From Clostridia bacterium (lineage in GTDB: Bacteria; Bacillota; Clostridia; UMGS1883), in contig JAFYPR010000017.1 of assembly GCA_017547445.1 (NCBI GenBank), positions 1-34,348 of the forward strand: a stretch of 34,348 nt of DNA, written 5' to 3'. The notes under the pieces are model-generated. The model did no database searches. It was given only the letters and a program-made list of their open reading frames with translations, and was not told where the DNA came from. Of the stretch, positions 24,508-34,110 are shown one piece after another. Position 1 is the stretch's first letter; each line of letters starts with the position of its first letter. The position numbers and the translations under genes were made by a program.

Positions 24508-26016
24508 ATGTTTAACCGTTCCTCGGGCGTTCTTGCCCATATTTCATCTGTCCCCGGCAAATACGGCATCGGCACCTTCGGCAAAGAAGCGGTGGAATTT
24601 GCCTCTTTTTTAAGAAGCATGGACATCCGCACCTGGCAGGTACTGCCCCTTTGCCCTACGGATGATTATAATTCTCCCTATGCAGGCTGCAGTGCCTTTG
24701 CAGGCAATCCCTTCTTTATTGACCCTGAAATTTTATTTGAAGAAAAGCTTCTTACCAAAGAAGAATTGGACAGTGCAGTTGCACCCCAGCCCTACAGTGC
24801 AGACTTTGAATTTTTAAAGAAAACAAGACTCCCTCTTTTCAAAAAAGCATTTGACCGCTTCAGGAAGGATAACATGGATATTCTCAATGCATTCCTTAAA
24901 GAAAATCCTGATCTGGACGATTATGCCCTTTTCACCGCATTAAAGGAGCATTACGACCTTCTCCCCTGGTGGGAATGGCCCGAGGATATCAGAATGCGTG
25001 AAGAAAAGGCAGTAAAAAAAGCAAAGGAAGAATTGAAGGACGAATACTTCTTCGCACTCTTTTTACAGTATCAGTTCCACAAACAGTTCACCAATCTTAA
25101 GGAAAAGGTAAACGCTTTAGGTGTTTCCATCATAGGCGATATGCCCATTTATCTTGCACACGACTCTGCTGATGTATGGGCAAATAAAGCTCTCTTCTCA
25201 ATTGATGAAAAGACATGTGCCCTCCGCTCCTGTGCAGGTGTACCTCCGGATTATTTCTCAGCTGACGGTCAGATGTGGGGCAACCCCCTCTATAACTGGG
25301 ATGCTATGAAAAAGGACGGCTATAAGTGGTGGATAAAGCGTGCAGGTTATGCCTTCAGGCTTTATGATGCAGTAAGAATTGACCATTTCCGTGCATTTTC
25401 CGCTTACTGGGCAATCCCCGCAGGTGAAAAGGCAACAAAGGGCGAATGGATAAAAGGCCCCGGAATGGACTTTTTCAATGCCCTCCGGAAGGAATATCCC
25501 GCAAGCCCCATCATTGCAGAGGACTTAGGCGATATTGACGACGATGTACGTCAATTGGTAAAGGACACTAAATTCCCCGGCATGGGCGTAATGCAGTTTG
25601 CATTCCTCTCTGACGGCGACAATACACATATGCCCTATAACTATACAAAGGATACCGTTGCATATACAGGCACACACGACAATAATACAATCTTAGGCTG
25701 GCTGTGGGAAGCAAACGACGCTTCAAGAAGGAGAATATGCAACTACTGCAATTTTGAAGGAGACTGGGGCATGGGTGGTTATAACGCTCCCTGTATAAAG
25801 ACAATCATCCGCACACTTTTTGAATCAAGCGCAGTTTTAGCCATCGTTCCCGTACAGGACTTGTGCGGCTTCGGTGCAGACACACGTATGAATACCCCCG
25901 GAAAAGCTGACGGCAACTGGTCCTTCAGAATAACCAAGGAAAGTCTTGACGGAGTAAATAAAGACTTTTTCCGCCAACTCTCAAATATGTATAACAGAAA
26001 TAATAATCTTATCTGA
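24508..26016 (+). CDS. malQ: 4-alpha-glucanotransferase (GH77)
   Basis: A 502-residue amylomaltase. GH77 marks: GVLAHISSVPGKYGIGTFG at the start, YAGCSAFAGNPFFID, RIDHFRAFSAYW (nucleophile Asp), IIAEDLGDI (acid/base Glu) and YTGTHDNNTILGW. It disproportionates malto-oligosaccharides in the cytoplasm, in glycogen or starch use. AAGGAG stands nine bases before the ATG. No other glycogen genes are nearby. Confidence 0.97.
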   Translation: MFNRSSGVLAHISSVPGKYGIGTFGKEAVEFASFLRSMDIRTWQVLPLCPTDDYNSPYAGCSAFAGNPFFIDPEILFEEKLLTKEELDSAVAPQPYSADFEFLKKTRLPLFKKAFDRFRKDNMDILNAFLKENPDLDDYALFTALKEHYDLLPWWEWPEDIRMREEKAVKKAKEELKDEYFFALFLQYQFHKQFTNLKEKVNALGVSIIGDMPIYLAHDSADVWANKALFSIDEKTCALRSCAGVPPDYFSADGQMWGNPLYNWDAMKKDGYKWWIKRAGYAFRLYDAVRIDHFRAFSAYWAIPAGEKATKGEWIKGPGMDFFNALRKEYPASPIIAEDLGDIDDDVRQLVKDTKFPGMGVMQFAFLSDGDNTHMPYNYTKDTVAYTGTHDNNTILGWLWEANDASRRRICNYCNFEGDWGMGGYNAPCIKTIIRTLFESSAVLAIVPVQDLCGFGADTRMNTPGKADGNWSFRITKESLDGVNKDFFRQLSNMYNRNNNLI

Positions 26017-26017
26017 C

Positions 26018-26055
26018 AAAAAACACGGAATTACAAAAGCAATTCCGTGTTTTTT
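26018..26055. terminator. Bidirectional terminator between malQ and htpG
   Basis: AAAAAACACGGAATT (26018-26032), loop of eight, AATTCCGTGTTTTTT (26041-26055). The A-run and T-run on each side allow termination of both convergent genes. Confidence 0.93.
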
Positions 26056-26056
26056 G

Positions 26057-27937
26057 TTACATCAATTCACTTACCATTTGCGCAAATTCCACCGCATTAT
26101 CAATGGGCATGTCCGCAATTAAAAGAGACTGGGTATAAAGGATTTTACTAAGCTTTACCGCCTTTTCCTTATCCTCTTCGTATGCCTTTTTCAAGGCTTC
26201 AAAGGCTCTGTGGTCGCCGTTTAATTCCAGTACTCTTCGTGCCTTTATGGCATTTTCCTTCTCGCCGGGAAGGCTCTTGAAGTACTTTTCCATCTCTAAA
26301 GTAATTTCACCCTCACTTACAAGGCATACAGGGTGGCTCTTAAGCTTATGGGAAAGTCTTACAAATTCAACCTCTTCGCCCAAAGCTTCCTTTACAAAGT
26401 CTAAAAGAGGCTTATTTTCCTCTTCCTTCTTATCAGCTTCAGCCTTTTCCTCCTCTGTTTCAAGTCCAAGGTCCTTGTCGTTGATATTTCTGAACTCCTT
26501 ATCCATAAATGTGCCTAAAATGTTCACAACGAACTCATCCACATCATCTGTAAGGTAAAGTATGCCGTAGCCCTTTTCCTTAACAGCTTCAGTCTGAGGA
26601 AGGGATGCAATCTTTGCAATGCTTTCGCCACGGGCATAATAGATATATTTCTGACTTTCGGGCATAGACGAAACATATTCCTCTAAGCTTACTAAAGAAT
26701 CCGTAAGAGAAGAATAGTACAACAAAAGGTCTGTAAGAGTATCCTTATGCACGCCGTAGTCACTTACAACACCATACTTAAGCTGCAAGCCGAACTCTCT
26801 GAAAAAGCCTTCGTACTTTTCCCTTTCATTTGTCATAAGCTTTTTCAATTCGTTCTTTATCTTCTTTTCAAGATTGTTTGCAATCTGCTTAAGCTGTCTG
26901 TCGTGCTGAAGGATTTCACGGGAAATATTAAGCGATAAATTATCCGAATCAACAACACCCTTCACAAAGCGGAAATGCTCAGGGAGCAATTCCTCGCATC
27001 TGTCCATAATCATAACAGAGGATGTATAAAGACCAAGCCCCTTCTGATATTCCTTTGTGTAATAGGTCATAGGTGCCTTTGAGGGGATAAAGAGCATAGC
27101 CTTGTAGTTTAATGACCCTTCTGCATTTATCCGTATAACTGCGCAGGGGTCGTTCATGTCATAGTAGGTCTCCTTATAAAAGCTGTTACATTCCTCGTCC
27201 GTTACATCGCTTTTATTTCTCTGCCAGATGGGCACCATACTGTTTACGGTTTCTTCTTCAAAAAATGTACCTTCTGTGCCCTCGTATGTCTTTTCTTCCA
27301 TCATTACGATAGGATAGCGCACATAATCGGAATACTTCTTTATAATGCCCTTTATGCGGTAGGGGCGCAAAAATTCGCCATATACCTCGTCCTCGGTATC
27401 AGGCTTTATGTACATAACAATTTCCGTACCCACTTCATCACGGACGCCTTCACGGATTGTATAGCCGTCAACGCCTGTGCTTTCCCACACAAAAGCCTCG
27501 TCACTCTTAAGGCTTCTTGTGGTAACAACCACCTTTTCCGCCACCATAAATGCACTGTAAAAGCCTACACCGAACTGACCTATAATATCAATTTCAGCTT
27601 CAGCCTTTTCTTCGCTTGTGATATTTTCCTTAAAATTCAAGGACCCGCTCTTTGCGATAGTACCTAAATTTTCTTCAAGCTCCTCACGGGTCATACCGAT
27701 ACCGTTATCTGTTACGGTAATTGTTCGTCTGTCCTTATCAATGTCAACTTTTATCTTGAAGTCGCTTCTTGAAAAACCGCTCTCGCCCTCGCTCAACGCC
27801 ACATAACAACGCTTATCAATAGCATCGGATGCATTTGAAATAATCTCACGGAGGAAAATCTCCTTATGTGTGTAGATGGAGTTTATCATTAAATCAAGTA
27901 TTCTTTTAGACTCCGTTTTAAACTGTTTTTTTGCCAT
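26057..27937 (-). CDS. htpG: Molecular chaperone HtpG (Hsp90)
   Basis: A 626-residue Hsp90. N-terminal GHKL ATPase: REIISNASDAIDK, VTDNGIGMTREEL, IGQFGVGFYSAFMV; the middle domain has VDSDNLSLNISREILQ and the C-terminal dimerisation part follows. It is an ATP-driven cytosolic chaperone. The start is the ATG at 27937 with AAAGGAA upstream (spacing slightly long); an in-frame TTG at 27946 is less likely. The gap to the lipid kinase gene is 37 bp, so it is probably in that transcript. No heat-shock CIRCE repeat is seen nearby. Confidence 0.97.
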   Translation of the reverse strand: MAKKQFKTESKRILDLMINSIYTHKEIFLREIISNASDAIDKRCYVALSEGESGFSRSDFKIKVDIDKDRRTITVTDNGIGMTREELEENLGTIAKSGSLNFKENITSEEKAEAEIDIIGQFGVGFYSAFMVAEKVVVTTRSLKSDEAFVWESTGVDGYTIREGVRDEVGTEIVMYIKPDTEDEVYGEFLRPYRIKGIIKKYSDYVRYPIVMMEEKTYEGTEGTFFEEETVNSMVPIWQRNKSDVTDEECNSFYKETYYDMNDPCAVIRINAEGSLNYKAMLFIPSKAPMTYYTKEYQKGLGLYTSSVMIMDRCEELLPEHFRFVKGVVDSDNLSLNISREILQHDRQLKQIANNLEKKIKNELKKLMTNEREKYEGFFREFGLQLKYGVVSDYGVHKDTLTDLLLYYSSLTDSLVSLEEYVSSMPESQKYIYYARGESIAKIASLPQTEAVKEKGYGILYLTDDVDEFVVNILGTFMDKEFRNINDKDLGLETEEEKAEADKKEEENKPLLDFVKEALGEEVEFVRLSHKLKSHPVCLVSEGEITLEMEKYFKSLPGEKENAIKARRVLELNGDHRAFEALKKAYEEDKEKAVKLSKILYTQSLLIADMPIDNAVEFAQMVSELM

Positions 27938-27974
27938 TTGTATCAATTCCTTTCACCGTGGTATCTTACCATTT

Positions 27975-28868
27975 TTAATCCTTTGAAGCAACCCTTATTT
28001 TAATTGCCCCGGGCACATTTTCCACCTCTGCTTTTCTGTGTCCTCCGCCGAATTCTCCGTCTAAGGTCCACATAATTTCCTCATCTGAGGCAAAGGTGAT
28101 TTTATCGGTTTTAAGCATATAGTAATATTCGCTGTCGGTTTTTCTGCCCAAAAGGTCTGTTATGACAGCATTTATATCCCGGGGCTTTTGTATCTTCTTT
28201 AAAAGAAGCACCTCAAAAAGTCCGTCCTTAAGGTCAACCTGTAAGCTTTTTATATTGACTCCCCCTACAGAATTGGAGTTTGCAACCATGCCGAAAATGA
28301 AGTCCTCTTCAATTTCCTTTCCGTTAAATAAAGCCTTTATCCTGTAGCTTTTCACATTGGCAATACGCTTTATGCCCTCTAAGACATACGCCGCCTTGCC
28401 GAAAAGGTTTTTAATCTCCTGCGGGGTGTCGTATGCCACATCGGTGAGGATACCGAATGCCGCAACATATGAAAAATACATATCGTTGAATTTGCCCGCA
28501 TCAATCTTTATCTCCACACCGCCTGTTGCAACCCTTGCCGCATCATAAGGGTCAAAGGGGATATTGCAGGAGGAGGCAAAATCATTTGTTGTACCCATAG
28601 GTATATAGCCCAAGGTGGGTTTATCCTCACCTATTGCCATAAGTGCATTGAACGCCTCATTCACAGTGCCGTCACCGCCTGATACACAAATGGTGTCAAA
28701 GCGTTTCCCTTCGTTTTCTATATACTCCCTGCAGTGGTTTTTATATTTCGTGGGCACAAGGGTTATTTCATAATCTTCCTTTGAAAAGGCGTTTATAATG
28801 TCCGTAAAGCACCCTTCAATCCTGCCCTTTCCCGCACGGGGGTTATATACAAATGCCATTTTTTTCAT
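27975..28868 (-). CDS. Diacylglycerol/lipid kinase family protein (YegS/DgkB-like)
   Basis: A 297-residue soluble lipid kinase. The N-terminal DAGK catalytic domain shows AFVYNPRAGKGR, VSGGDGTVNEAFN (GGDGT nucleotide motif) and YIPMGTTNDFA; the C-terminal beta-sandwich has DGLFEVLLLKK and MWTLDGEF. In Firmicutes DgkB returns diacylglycerol from lipoteichoic acid synthesis to phosphatidic acid. AAGGTG lies five bases before the ATG at 28868; the longer in-frame start at 28910 lies within the promoter. Confidence 0.92.
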   Translation of the reverse strand: MKKMAFVYNPRAGKGRIEGCFTDIINAFSKEDYEITLVPTKYKNHCREYIENEGKRFDTICVSGGDGTVNEAFNALMAIGEDKPTLGYIPMGTTNDFASSCNIPFDPYDAARVATGGVEIKIDAGKFNDMYFSYVAAFGILTDVAYDTPQEIKNLFGKAAYVLEGIKRIANVKSYRIKALFNGKEIEEDFIFGMVANSNSVGGVNIKSLQVDLKDGLFEVLLLKKIQKPRDINAVITDLLGRKTDSEYYYMLKTDKITFASDEEIMWTLDGEFGGGHRKAEVENVPGAIKIRVASKD

Positions 28869-28889
28869 TTTATCACCTTCAATGGTATC

Positions 28890-28918
28890 ATAATACCACT
28901 TTTTGAACATTTTGTGAA
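28890..28918 (-). promoter_or_regulatory. Promoter between sigE and the lipid kinase gene
   Basis: Minus strand: -35 TTCACA (28913-28918), 17-bp spacer, -10 TATTAT (28890-28895). It would give the lipid kinase and htpG vegetative expression independent of spoIIGA-sigE. Confidence 0.7.
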
Positions 28919-28924
28919 TACATT

Positions 28925-29641
28925 TTACAGGTTTTTTAAAATATCCTTCTTAAGATTTGACATTATCTTTTTTTCAAGCCGTGATATATAGCTCTGGCTT
29001 ATCCCCAAAAGGTCTGCAACCTCTTTTTGTGTCTTTTCTCTTCTTCCCTCAAGCCCGTAGCGGAGGTTTATTATCTCCCGCTCTCTCTGATTGAGCCTCA
29101 TCATTGCACCTTTTAAAAGCTGCAGCTCTGCCGCTTCCTCCAGGGATGCCTCCACAGTGTCATTCTCCGTACCTAAAATGTCCGATAACAAAAGCTCATT
29201 TCCGTCCCAGTCCACATTCAGCGGCTCGTCAAAGCTCACCTCGCTTCGTCTTGCGTTGTACTTTCTCAGATACATAAGTATTTCGTTTTCAATACATCTT
29301 GAGGCATATGTGGCAAGCTTTATTTTTTTATCAGGTTTAAAGGTGTTTACCGCTTTTATCAGCCCGATTGTGCCTATTGAAATCAAATCCTCGATATATA
29401 TATTTGTGTTTTCAAACTTCTTTGCTATATATACAACAAGCCTTAGGTTATGCTCAATAAGCTTGTTTTTTGCTTCCATAGTATCAAGACGTGCAAGAAG
29501 CAGCTCCTCCTCGTCCTTATCAAGAGCCTTGGGGAGTGCCTCTGCTCCGCCTATGTAATGTATTGTCTCACCCGATAAGCTTTTAATTATTTCCTTATAG
29601 CCGACATATGCAATACGTTCAAAAAGGTTTTTCATGTTCAT
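28925..29641 (-). CDS. sigE: Sporulation sigma factor SigE (pro-sigma-E)
   Basis: A 238-residue sigma-70 family factor. The N-terminal about 27 residues form a pro-sequence ending before YIGGAEALP, the same junction region as Bacillus pro-sigma-E. Region 2: [49 protein letters not shown]. Region 4: [23 protein letters not shown]. It directs early mother-cell transcription; likely targets here include yqfC-yqfD and the ylbJ-like gene. GGGAGAG precedes the ATG. It follows spoIIGA by 14 bp. Confidence 0.97.
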   Translation of the reverse strand: MNMKNLFERIAYVGYKEIIKSLSGETIHYIGGAEALPKALDKDEEELLLARLDTMEAKNKLIEHNLRLVVYIAKKFENTNIYIEDLISIGTIGLIKAVNTFKPDKKIKLATYASRCIENEILMYLRKYNARRSEVSFDEPLNVDWDGNELLLSDILGTENDTVEASLEEAAELQLLKGAMMRLNQREREIINLRYGLEGRREKTQKEVADLLGISQSYISRLEKKIMSNLKKDILKNL

Positions 29642-29655
29642 TTTTCTCTCCCTTT

Positions 29656-30513
29656 CTATTTAACCACCATGGTGGGATTAAGCAAAGCATGATAGTCCTC
29701 GCTTACAGACAGATTATTCCTTGTTATACCTATCACGCATCTTTTTGCCACATATTCATCAATTTTTACCATGTCGGGCAAAAAGGCAGGCATAATATCA
29801 CTTTCGTTTCCTATGCTTGAAAAGGGTATTAGCCTGACCTTGAGCCCTGCCTCACGCATTTTTTCGATAAGGCTCTCCCCCTCGTTTATGGGCACAAGGC
29901 TTTTTATCTGTCCGTATTCGCACACTATAACAGGCGAGCCTGTTATAGGGTCTGTAAGGGAATTTCCCGTATCTATAATCGCCTTAATCTCTATCTTACT
30001 GCCGTTGATAAAAATAGTCAGCTTTCTTGCAACCGCTTCCTTTGCAATTTTTCTTTTACGTATTTTACCGAAGAAAAATATAAGCATATACGTCCCTGCA
30101 GCAGTGGCAAAAACCCACCTCCATGGAAGATTGAGATAAATTGAGCCGTTTGAATATATTGCACCAAGCCTGCTTCCCAGACCTGTCAGGCTCATTATGG
30201 CAATAAGGCTTCCGCCAAAGATAAAGCTTGCAACATAAAAGCTGCCCCACATTTTAAGAAAATGCGCTCTTGTCTTAAAGCCGAAGGCTATCATAACCAT
30301 AACTGCCGAAAGCAGTATTTTCATAACAACACCTTCAATAAATTCCATCCCCGGGAAAAATGCAAGTGTTGCGTATACAGCGCCCACCAGCGCCGAAGAA
30401 AGACTTCTGTACCATTTAGTGTCAGTTGAAATAATAAGTCCCGTACCCTCTACAATAAGAATATTTATAAGAAAATTCACCGCAAAAAGCACATCTATGT
30501 ATACAGTAATCAT
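29656..30513 (-). CDS. spoIIGA: Sigma-E processing peptidase SpoIIGA
   Basis: A 285-residue protein: five membrane helices in the first about 150 residues ([19 protein letters not shown] at the start), then a cytoplasmic protease domain with the aspartic-protease motif IIDTGNSL (Asp near 181). SpoIIGA dimers cleave the pro-sequence of sigma-E, which is encoded next, after a signal from the forespore. GGGGTG lies before the ATG. Its upstream region has promoter features like those of spoIIG. Confidence 0.95.
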   Translation of the reverse strand: MITVYIDVLFAVNFLINILIVEGTGLIISTDTKWYRSLSSALVGAVYATLAFFPGMEFIEGVVMKILLSAVMVMIAFGFKTRAHFLKMWGSFYVASFIFGGSLIAIMSLTGLGSRLGAIYSNGSIYLNLPWRWVFATAAGTYMLIFFFGKIRKRKIAKEAVARKLTIFINGSKIEIKAIIDTGNSLTDPITGSPVIVCEYGQIKSLVPINEGESLIEKMREAGLKVRLIPFSSIGNESDIMPAFLPDMVKIDEYVAKRCVIGITRNNLSVSEDYHALLNPTMVVK

Positions 30514-30533
30514 AATTTCACCCCGTCTTTTAT

Positions 30534-30567
30534 ATTATACAATTCCACTTGCCAAAATATTGTCGCT
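30534..30567 (-). promoter_or_regulatory. Probable Spo0A-controlled spoIIG promoter
   Basis: Minus strand: perfect -10 TATAAT (30534-30539). No -35 stands at 17 bp; the nearest candidate, GCGACA (30561-30566), is 21 bp away. The complement of that stretch on the plus strand, TTGTCGCT (30560-30567), resembles the Spo0A box TTGTCGAA. A long spacer with 0A boxes is the known design of the Bacillus spoIIG promoter (22 bp). The match is partial. Confidence 0.5.
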
Positions 30568-30594
30568 TAAAGGCAGTAACCCTATCTTTTTTTA

Positions 30595-30623
30595 TTGACA
30601 TCCATAAAAAAAAGATATAGAAT
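30595..30623 (+). promoter_or_regulatory. Sigma-A promoter of the glycyl radical operon
   Basis: -35 TTGACA (30595-30600), 17-bp spacer rich in A, -10 TAGAAT (30618-30623). The leader to the ATG at 30687 is about 57 nt. Divergent from spoIIGA. Confidence 0.82.
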
Positions 30624-30686
30624 TAATCTGATAAATAGTAATGAGTTGCAATTTGGTAATTTTAGAGAAAGGCAAAGGCAATTTTT

Positions 30687-31592
30687 ATGGAAAATGCACT
30701 TATATCAAATATACAGCGGTTTTCCACCAAGGATGGTCCGGGTATACGCACAACGGTGTTTTTCAAGGGATGTCCCTTAAGATGCAAATGGTGCCATAAC
30801 CCTGAAACCCACATTTCGGATGAGGAGATTATGTACAACAGGGAAAACTGCACCCTCTGCGGCAGATGTGTTGCAGCTTGCCCCGAGGGAGCCGTAAAAA
30901 TTGAAAATAATACAGTTATAACAGATACAAAAAAGTGCACCCATTGTAAAAAGTGCACCGACGAATGTTATTACAACGCAAGGGAAATTTCGGGCAAAGG
31001 TATGACCTATGGCGAAATCTGTGATGCTATCAGTCGTGATGTGGCGTTTTACAGTGAATCAGGCGGCGGTGTCACCTTCTCAGGCGGCGAATGCCTTATG
31101 TTTCCCGACCTTTTGAAAAAGCTTTTGCAGTACTGCAAAGCTATGCGCATACATACCGCAGTTGACACCTCAGGCTTTTCAGGATGGGAAAGCCTTGAAA
31201 AGATTATCCCCTTTACGGATTTATTCTTATACGACATCAAAGCCTTTTCTTCCTCTCTCCATGAGCGCATTACAGGTGTGCCCAACACTCTTATATGGGA
31301 AAACCTTGAAAAGCTCTGCAGAACGGGCGCAAATGTAAACCTCAGGCTTCCCGTTATCGAAGGCTGTAATGCAGATTTGGAGGATATCGAAAAAACTGCC
31401 GAAAAATGTAAAGGCTTTGGCATAAAAAAGGTGAATATTCTGCCCTATCACGATATGGGTAAGTATAAATACACAAAATTAGGTCGTGACTACGATTCAA
31501 ACAGTATGTCCACCCCTTCGGATGAAAAGCTTGAAAAAATAAAGGAAATTTTTAAAAAATATAGCTTTGCAGACATAAAAATCGGCGGATAA
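30687..31592 (+). CDS. Glycyl radical enzyme activating protein (radical SAM)
   Basis: A 301-residue radical SAM activase. The N-terminal segment FSTKDGPGIRTTVFFKGCPLRCKWCHNPE carries the CxxxCxxC iron-sulfur motif. An inserted ferredoxin-like part follows with CTLCGRCVAACPEGA and CTHCKKCTDECYYNA, two more 4Fe-4S clusters, as in activases of non-PFL glycyl radical enzymes. YSESGGGVTFSGGECLM is the typical activase segment. It generates the glycyl radical on its partner, encoded 27 bp downstream. The ribosome site (AAAGG) is weak. Confidence 0.94.
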   Translation: MENALISNIQRFSTKDGPGIRTTVFFKGCPLRCKWCHNPETHISDEEIMYNRENCTLCGRCVAACPEGAVKIENNTVITDTKKCTHCKKCTDECYYNAREISGKGMTYGEICDAISRDVAFYSESGGGVTFSGGECLMFPDLLKKLLQYCKAMRIHTAVDTSGFSGWESLEKIIPFTDLFLYDIKAFSSSLHERITGVPNTLIWENLEKLCRTGANVNLRLPVIEGCNADLEDIEKTAEKCKGFGIKKVNILPYHDMGKYKYTKLGRDYDSNSMSTPSDEKLEKIKEIFKKYSFADIKIGG

Positions 31593-31619
31593 GATCCACT
31601 AAAATGAAAGGAGACCACT

Positions 31620-33989
31620 ATGAGAGGTTATACAGAAAGAACAAAAAAATTACGTGAAATGAGTGTTTCAACAGACCCCGCCCTTTCAATTGAGCGTGCG
31701 GTCCTTATGACAGAGGCATATAAAAAGTACGAGGGCAGTGTTGATATCCCCGTACTCAGAGCTTTGGCATTCAAGGAATATATGGAACAGAAGACTCTTG
31801 TTATCAATGAGGGCGAATTAATCGTAGGCGAAAAGGGTCACAATCTGCAGTGTGCCCCCTCCTTCCCCGAATTGTGCTGTCACACAATCGAGGATATGGA
31901 GGTTATGGATGCGAGAGAGCTTATAAGCTTCTCCGTCACCGAGGAGGATAAGAGACTTCAGGCAGAAAAGGTTATTCCCTACTGGGAAAAGCGTTCCATC
32001 CGACATAAGATTATGCAGTCCACCTCAGAAGAATGGAAGGCTTGCTATGCCGCAGGCATGTTCACAGAATTCATGGAACAGCGCGGTCCCGGGCACACGG
32101 GAGCCGGCAATGCTATCTATAAAAAAGGCTTTTCCGATTTCAAAAAGGACATCGACGCACGTCTTGCCCGTCTTGACTTTGTAAATGATGTAACCGCATA
32201 TGACAAAAAGGCTGAATTGGAAGCTATGAAAATAGCCTGTGACGGCATTATAGCTTTTGGACGCCGTTACAGTGAATATGCCTTAAAGCTTGCCGAAGGC
32301 GAAACAGACCCTCAGAGAAAGGCTGATTTGCTTTTAATCAGTGAAAACTGTAAGCAGGTTCCCGAATTTGCACCTAAGACCTTCCATCAGGCGCTTCAGA
32401 TGTACTGGTTTGTACATATCGGTGTAACAAGTGAGGTTAACCCCTGGGATGCCTTTACCCCCGGAAGATTAGACCAGCACCTTTACCCCTTCTATAAAAA
32501 GGAGGTTGAAGAAGGCACTATGGATTATGACAAGGCGCGTGAGCTTTTAGAATGCTTCTGGATTAAGTTCAACAATCAGCCCGCTCCTCCCAAGGTTGGT
32601 ATTACTTTAAAGGAAAGCGGTACTTATACAGACTTCTGTAATATGAACACAGGCGGTATCACAGAAGACGGCAGAGACGGTGTAAACCCCGTAAGCTACA
32701 TTATCCTTGACACTATGGATGAAATGAAGCTTCTTCAGCCTTCAAGCAACGTGCAGATTTCAAAGAAAACACCCGATGCATTCCTTCTCCGTGCGTGTGA
32801 AATTTCCCGTAAGGGTTGGGGTCAGCCTGCTTTCTATAACACAGAAGCTATCATTCAGGAGCTTTTAAACGCAGGCAAGACCATTGAGGATGCCCGTCAC
32901 GGCTGTTCTACAGGCTGTGTTGAAACAGGCTGTTTAGGTAAGGAAAACTATGCCCTGACAGGCTACTTCAATATCCCCAAGGTGCTGGAGATTACATTAA
33001 ACAACGGCTTTGATAACTATACAGGTAAGCAGATTGGTCTTAAAACAGGTAACGCAGAAGACTATAAGTGCTTTGAGGAATTGTATGATGCATTCTTAAA
33101 GCAGATGCACCACTTCCTTGACATCAAGATTGCAGGCAATAACATCATAGAAGAGATTTATGCAAAATATATGCCCGTACCCTTCCTTTCCATCATTATG
33201 GAGGATTGTATTGAAAAGGCAGTGGACTATAACGCAGGCGGCGCACGCTACAATACATATTACATTCAGGGTGTAGGCATAGGCACAATCACAGATGCCC
33301 TTTCGGCTATAAGCTACAACGTGTTTGACAAAAAGAACTTCACAATGGCAGAGCTTTGTGAAGCCTTAAAGGCAGACTTTGAAGGTTTTGACCGTATCTA
33401 TAACCTTGTAACAAACAAAACACCCAAGTACGGCAATGATGACGACTATGCCGACTCTATTATGAAGAGAGTGTTTGACAGCTACTGCGACTACGTAACA
33501 GGCAGACCCACAATAAAGGGTGGTCAGTACCGTATTGACATGCTCCCCACAACCTGCCATGTATACTTTGGGGAGGTTTGCGGCGCACTTCCCAACGGAA
33601 GACGTGCACAGAAGCCTATGAGCGAGGGCATATCCCCCGAAAAGGGCGCCGATGTAAACGGACCCACGGCAGTTATAAAGAGCTGCTCCAAGATGGACCA
33701 CTTAAAGACAGGCGGTACACTTCTTAATCAGAAGTTCACCCCCGCAGTTGTAGCCGGTGAAGACGGGCTTAAAAACATGGCTTCTCTTATCCGTACATAC
33801 TTTGCACTTGACGGTCACCACATTCAGTTCAATGTAATTGACCGCGCTACTCTTATCGAGGCGCAGAAGCATCCTGAGGAATATAAGGATTTAATTGTTC
33901 GTGTAGCAGGCTACAGCGACCATTTCAGAAATCTTTCCCGCGCATTACAGGACGAAATTATCAACAGAACAGAGCAATCCTTCTCCTGA
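31620..33989 (+). CDS. Glycyl radical enzyme, probably trans-4-hydroxy-L-proline dehydratase (HypD)
   Basis: A 789-residue glycyl radical enzyme. The radical Gly is G764 in RVAGYSDHF; the thiyl Cys is C433 in STGCVETGC, with Glu two positions on. H159 (GPGHT) and D277 (NPWDAF) stand where, from memory, HypD of Clostridioides difficile has H160, C434, E436, D278 and G765, each one higher, and the length matches. It therefore looks like the HypD branch, which dehydrates hydroxyproline to pyrroline-5-carboxylate, rather than PFL, CutC or glycerol dehydratase. No proC neighbour, the usual partner, is present. GAAAGGAGACCACT precedes the ATG. The activase gene is just upstream. Confidence 0.85.
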   Translation: MRGYTERTKKLREMSVSTDPALSIERAVLMTEAYKKYEGSVDIPVLRALAFKEYMEQKTLVINEGELIVGEKGHNLQCAPSFPELCCHTIEDMEVMDARELISFSVTEEDKRLQAEKVIPYWEKRSIRHKIMQSTSEEWKACYAAGMFTEFMEQRGPGHTGAGNAIYKKGFSDFKKDIDARLARLDFVNDVTAYDKKAELEAMKIACDGIIAFGRRYSEYALKLAEGETDPQRKADLLLISENCKQVPEFAPKTFHQALQMYWFVHIGVTSEVNPWDAFTPGRLDQHLYPFYKKEVEEGTMDYDKARELLECFWIKFNNQPAPPKVGITLKESGTYTDFCNMNTGGITEDGRDGVNPVSYIILDTMDEMKLLQPSSNVQISKKTPDAFLLRACEISRKGWGQPAFYNTEAIIQELLNAGKTIEDARHGCSTGCVETGCLGKENYALTGYFNIPKVLEITLNNGFDNYTGKQIGLKTGNAEDYKCFEELYDAFLKQMHHFLDIKIAGNNIIEEIYAKYMPVPFLSIIMEDCIEKAVDYNAGGARYNTYYIQGVGIGTITDALSAISYNVFDKKNFTMAELCEALKADFEGFDRIYNLVTNKTPKYGNDDDYADSIMKRVFDSYCDYVTGRPTIKGGQYRIDMLPTTCHVYFGEVCGALPNGRRAQKPMSEGISPEKGADVNGPTAVIKSCSKMDHLKTGGTLLNQKFTPAVVAGEDGLKNMASLIRTYFALDGHHIQFNVIDRATLIEAQKHPEEYKDLIVRVAGYSDHFRNLSRALQDEIINRTEQSFS

Positions 33990-34022
33990 TTTGTTCAATC
34001 CTACAAAAATATATAAACTGTG

Positions 34023-34051
34023 TTGACAAATAATTTTTTTCAGTATACTAT
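34023..34051 (+). promoter_or_regulatory. Sigma-A promoter of the last, truncated gene
   Basis: -35 TTGACA (34023-34028), 17-bp spacer, -10 TACTAT (34046-34051). The predicted transcript begins with a small hairpin, GTAAGG-TAAG-CCTTAC (34058-34073). Confidence 0.85.
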
Positions 34052-34110
34052 GTGCTTGTAAGGTAAGCCTTACTGATAATCAATCGCTCATTTATGAGGA
34101 GGTTTTAACT

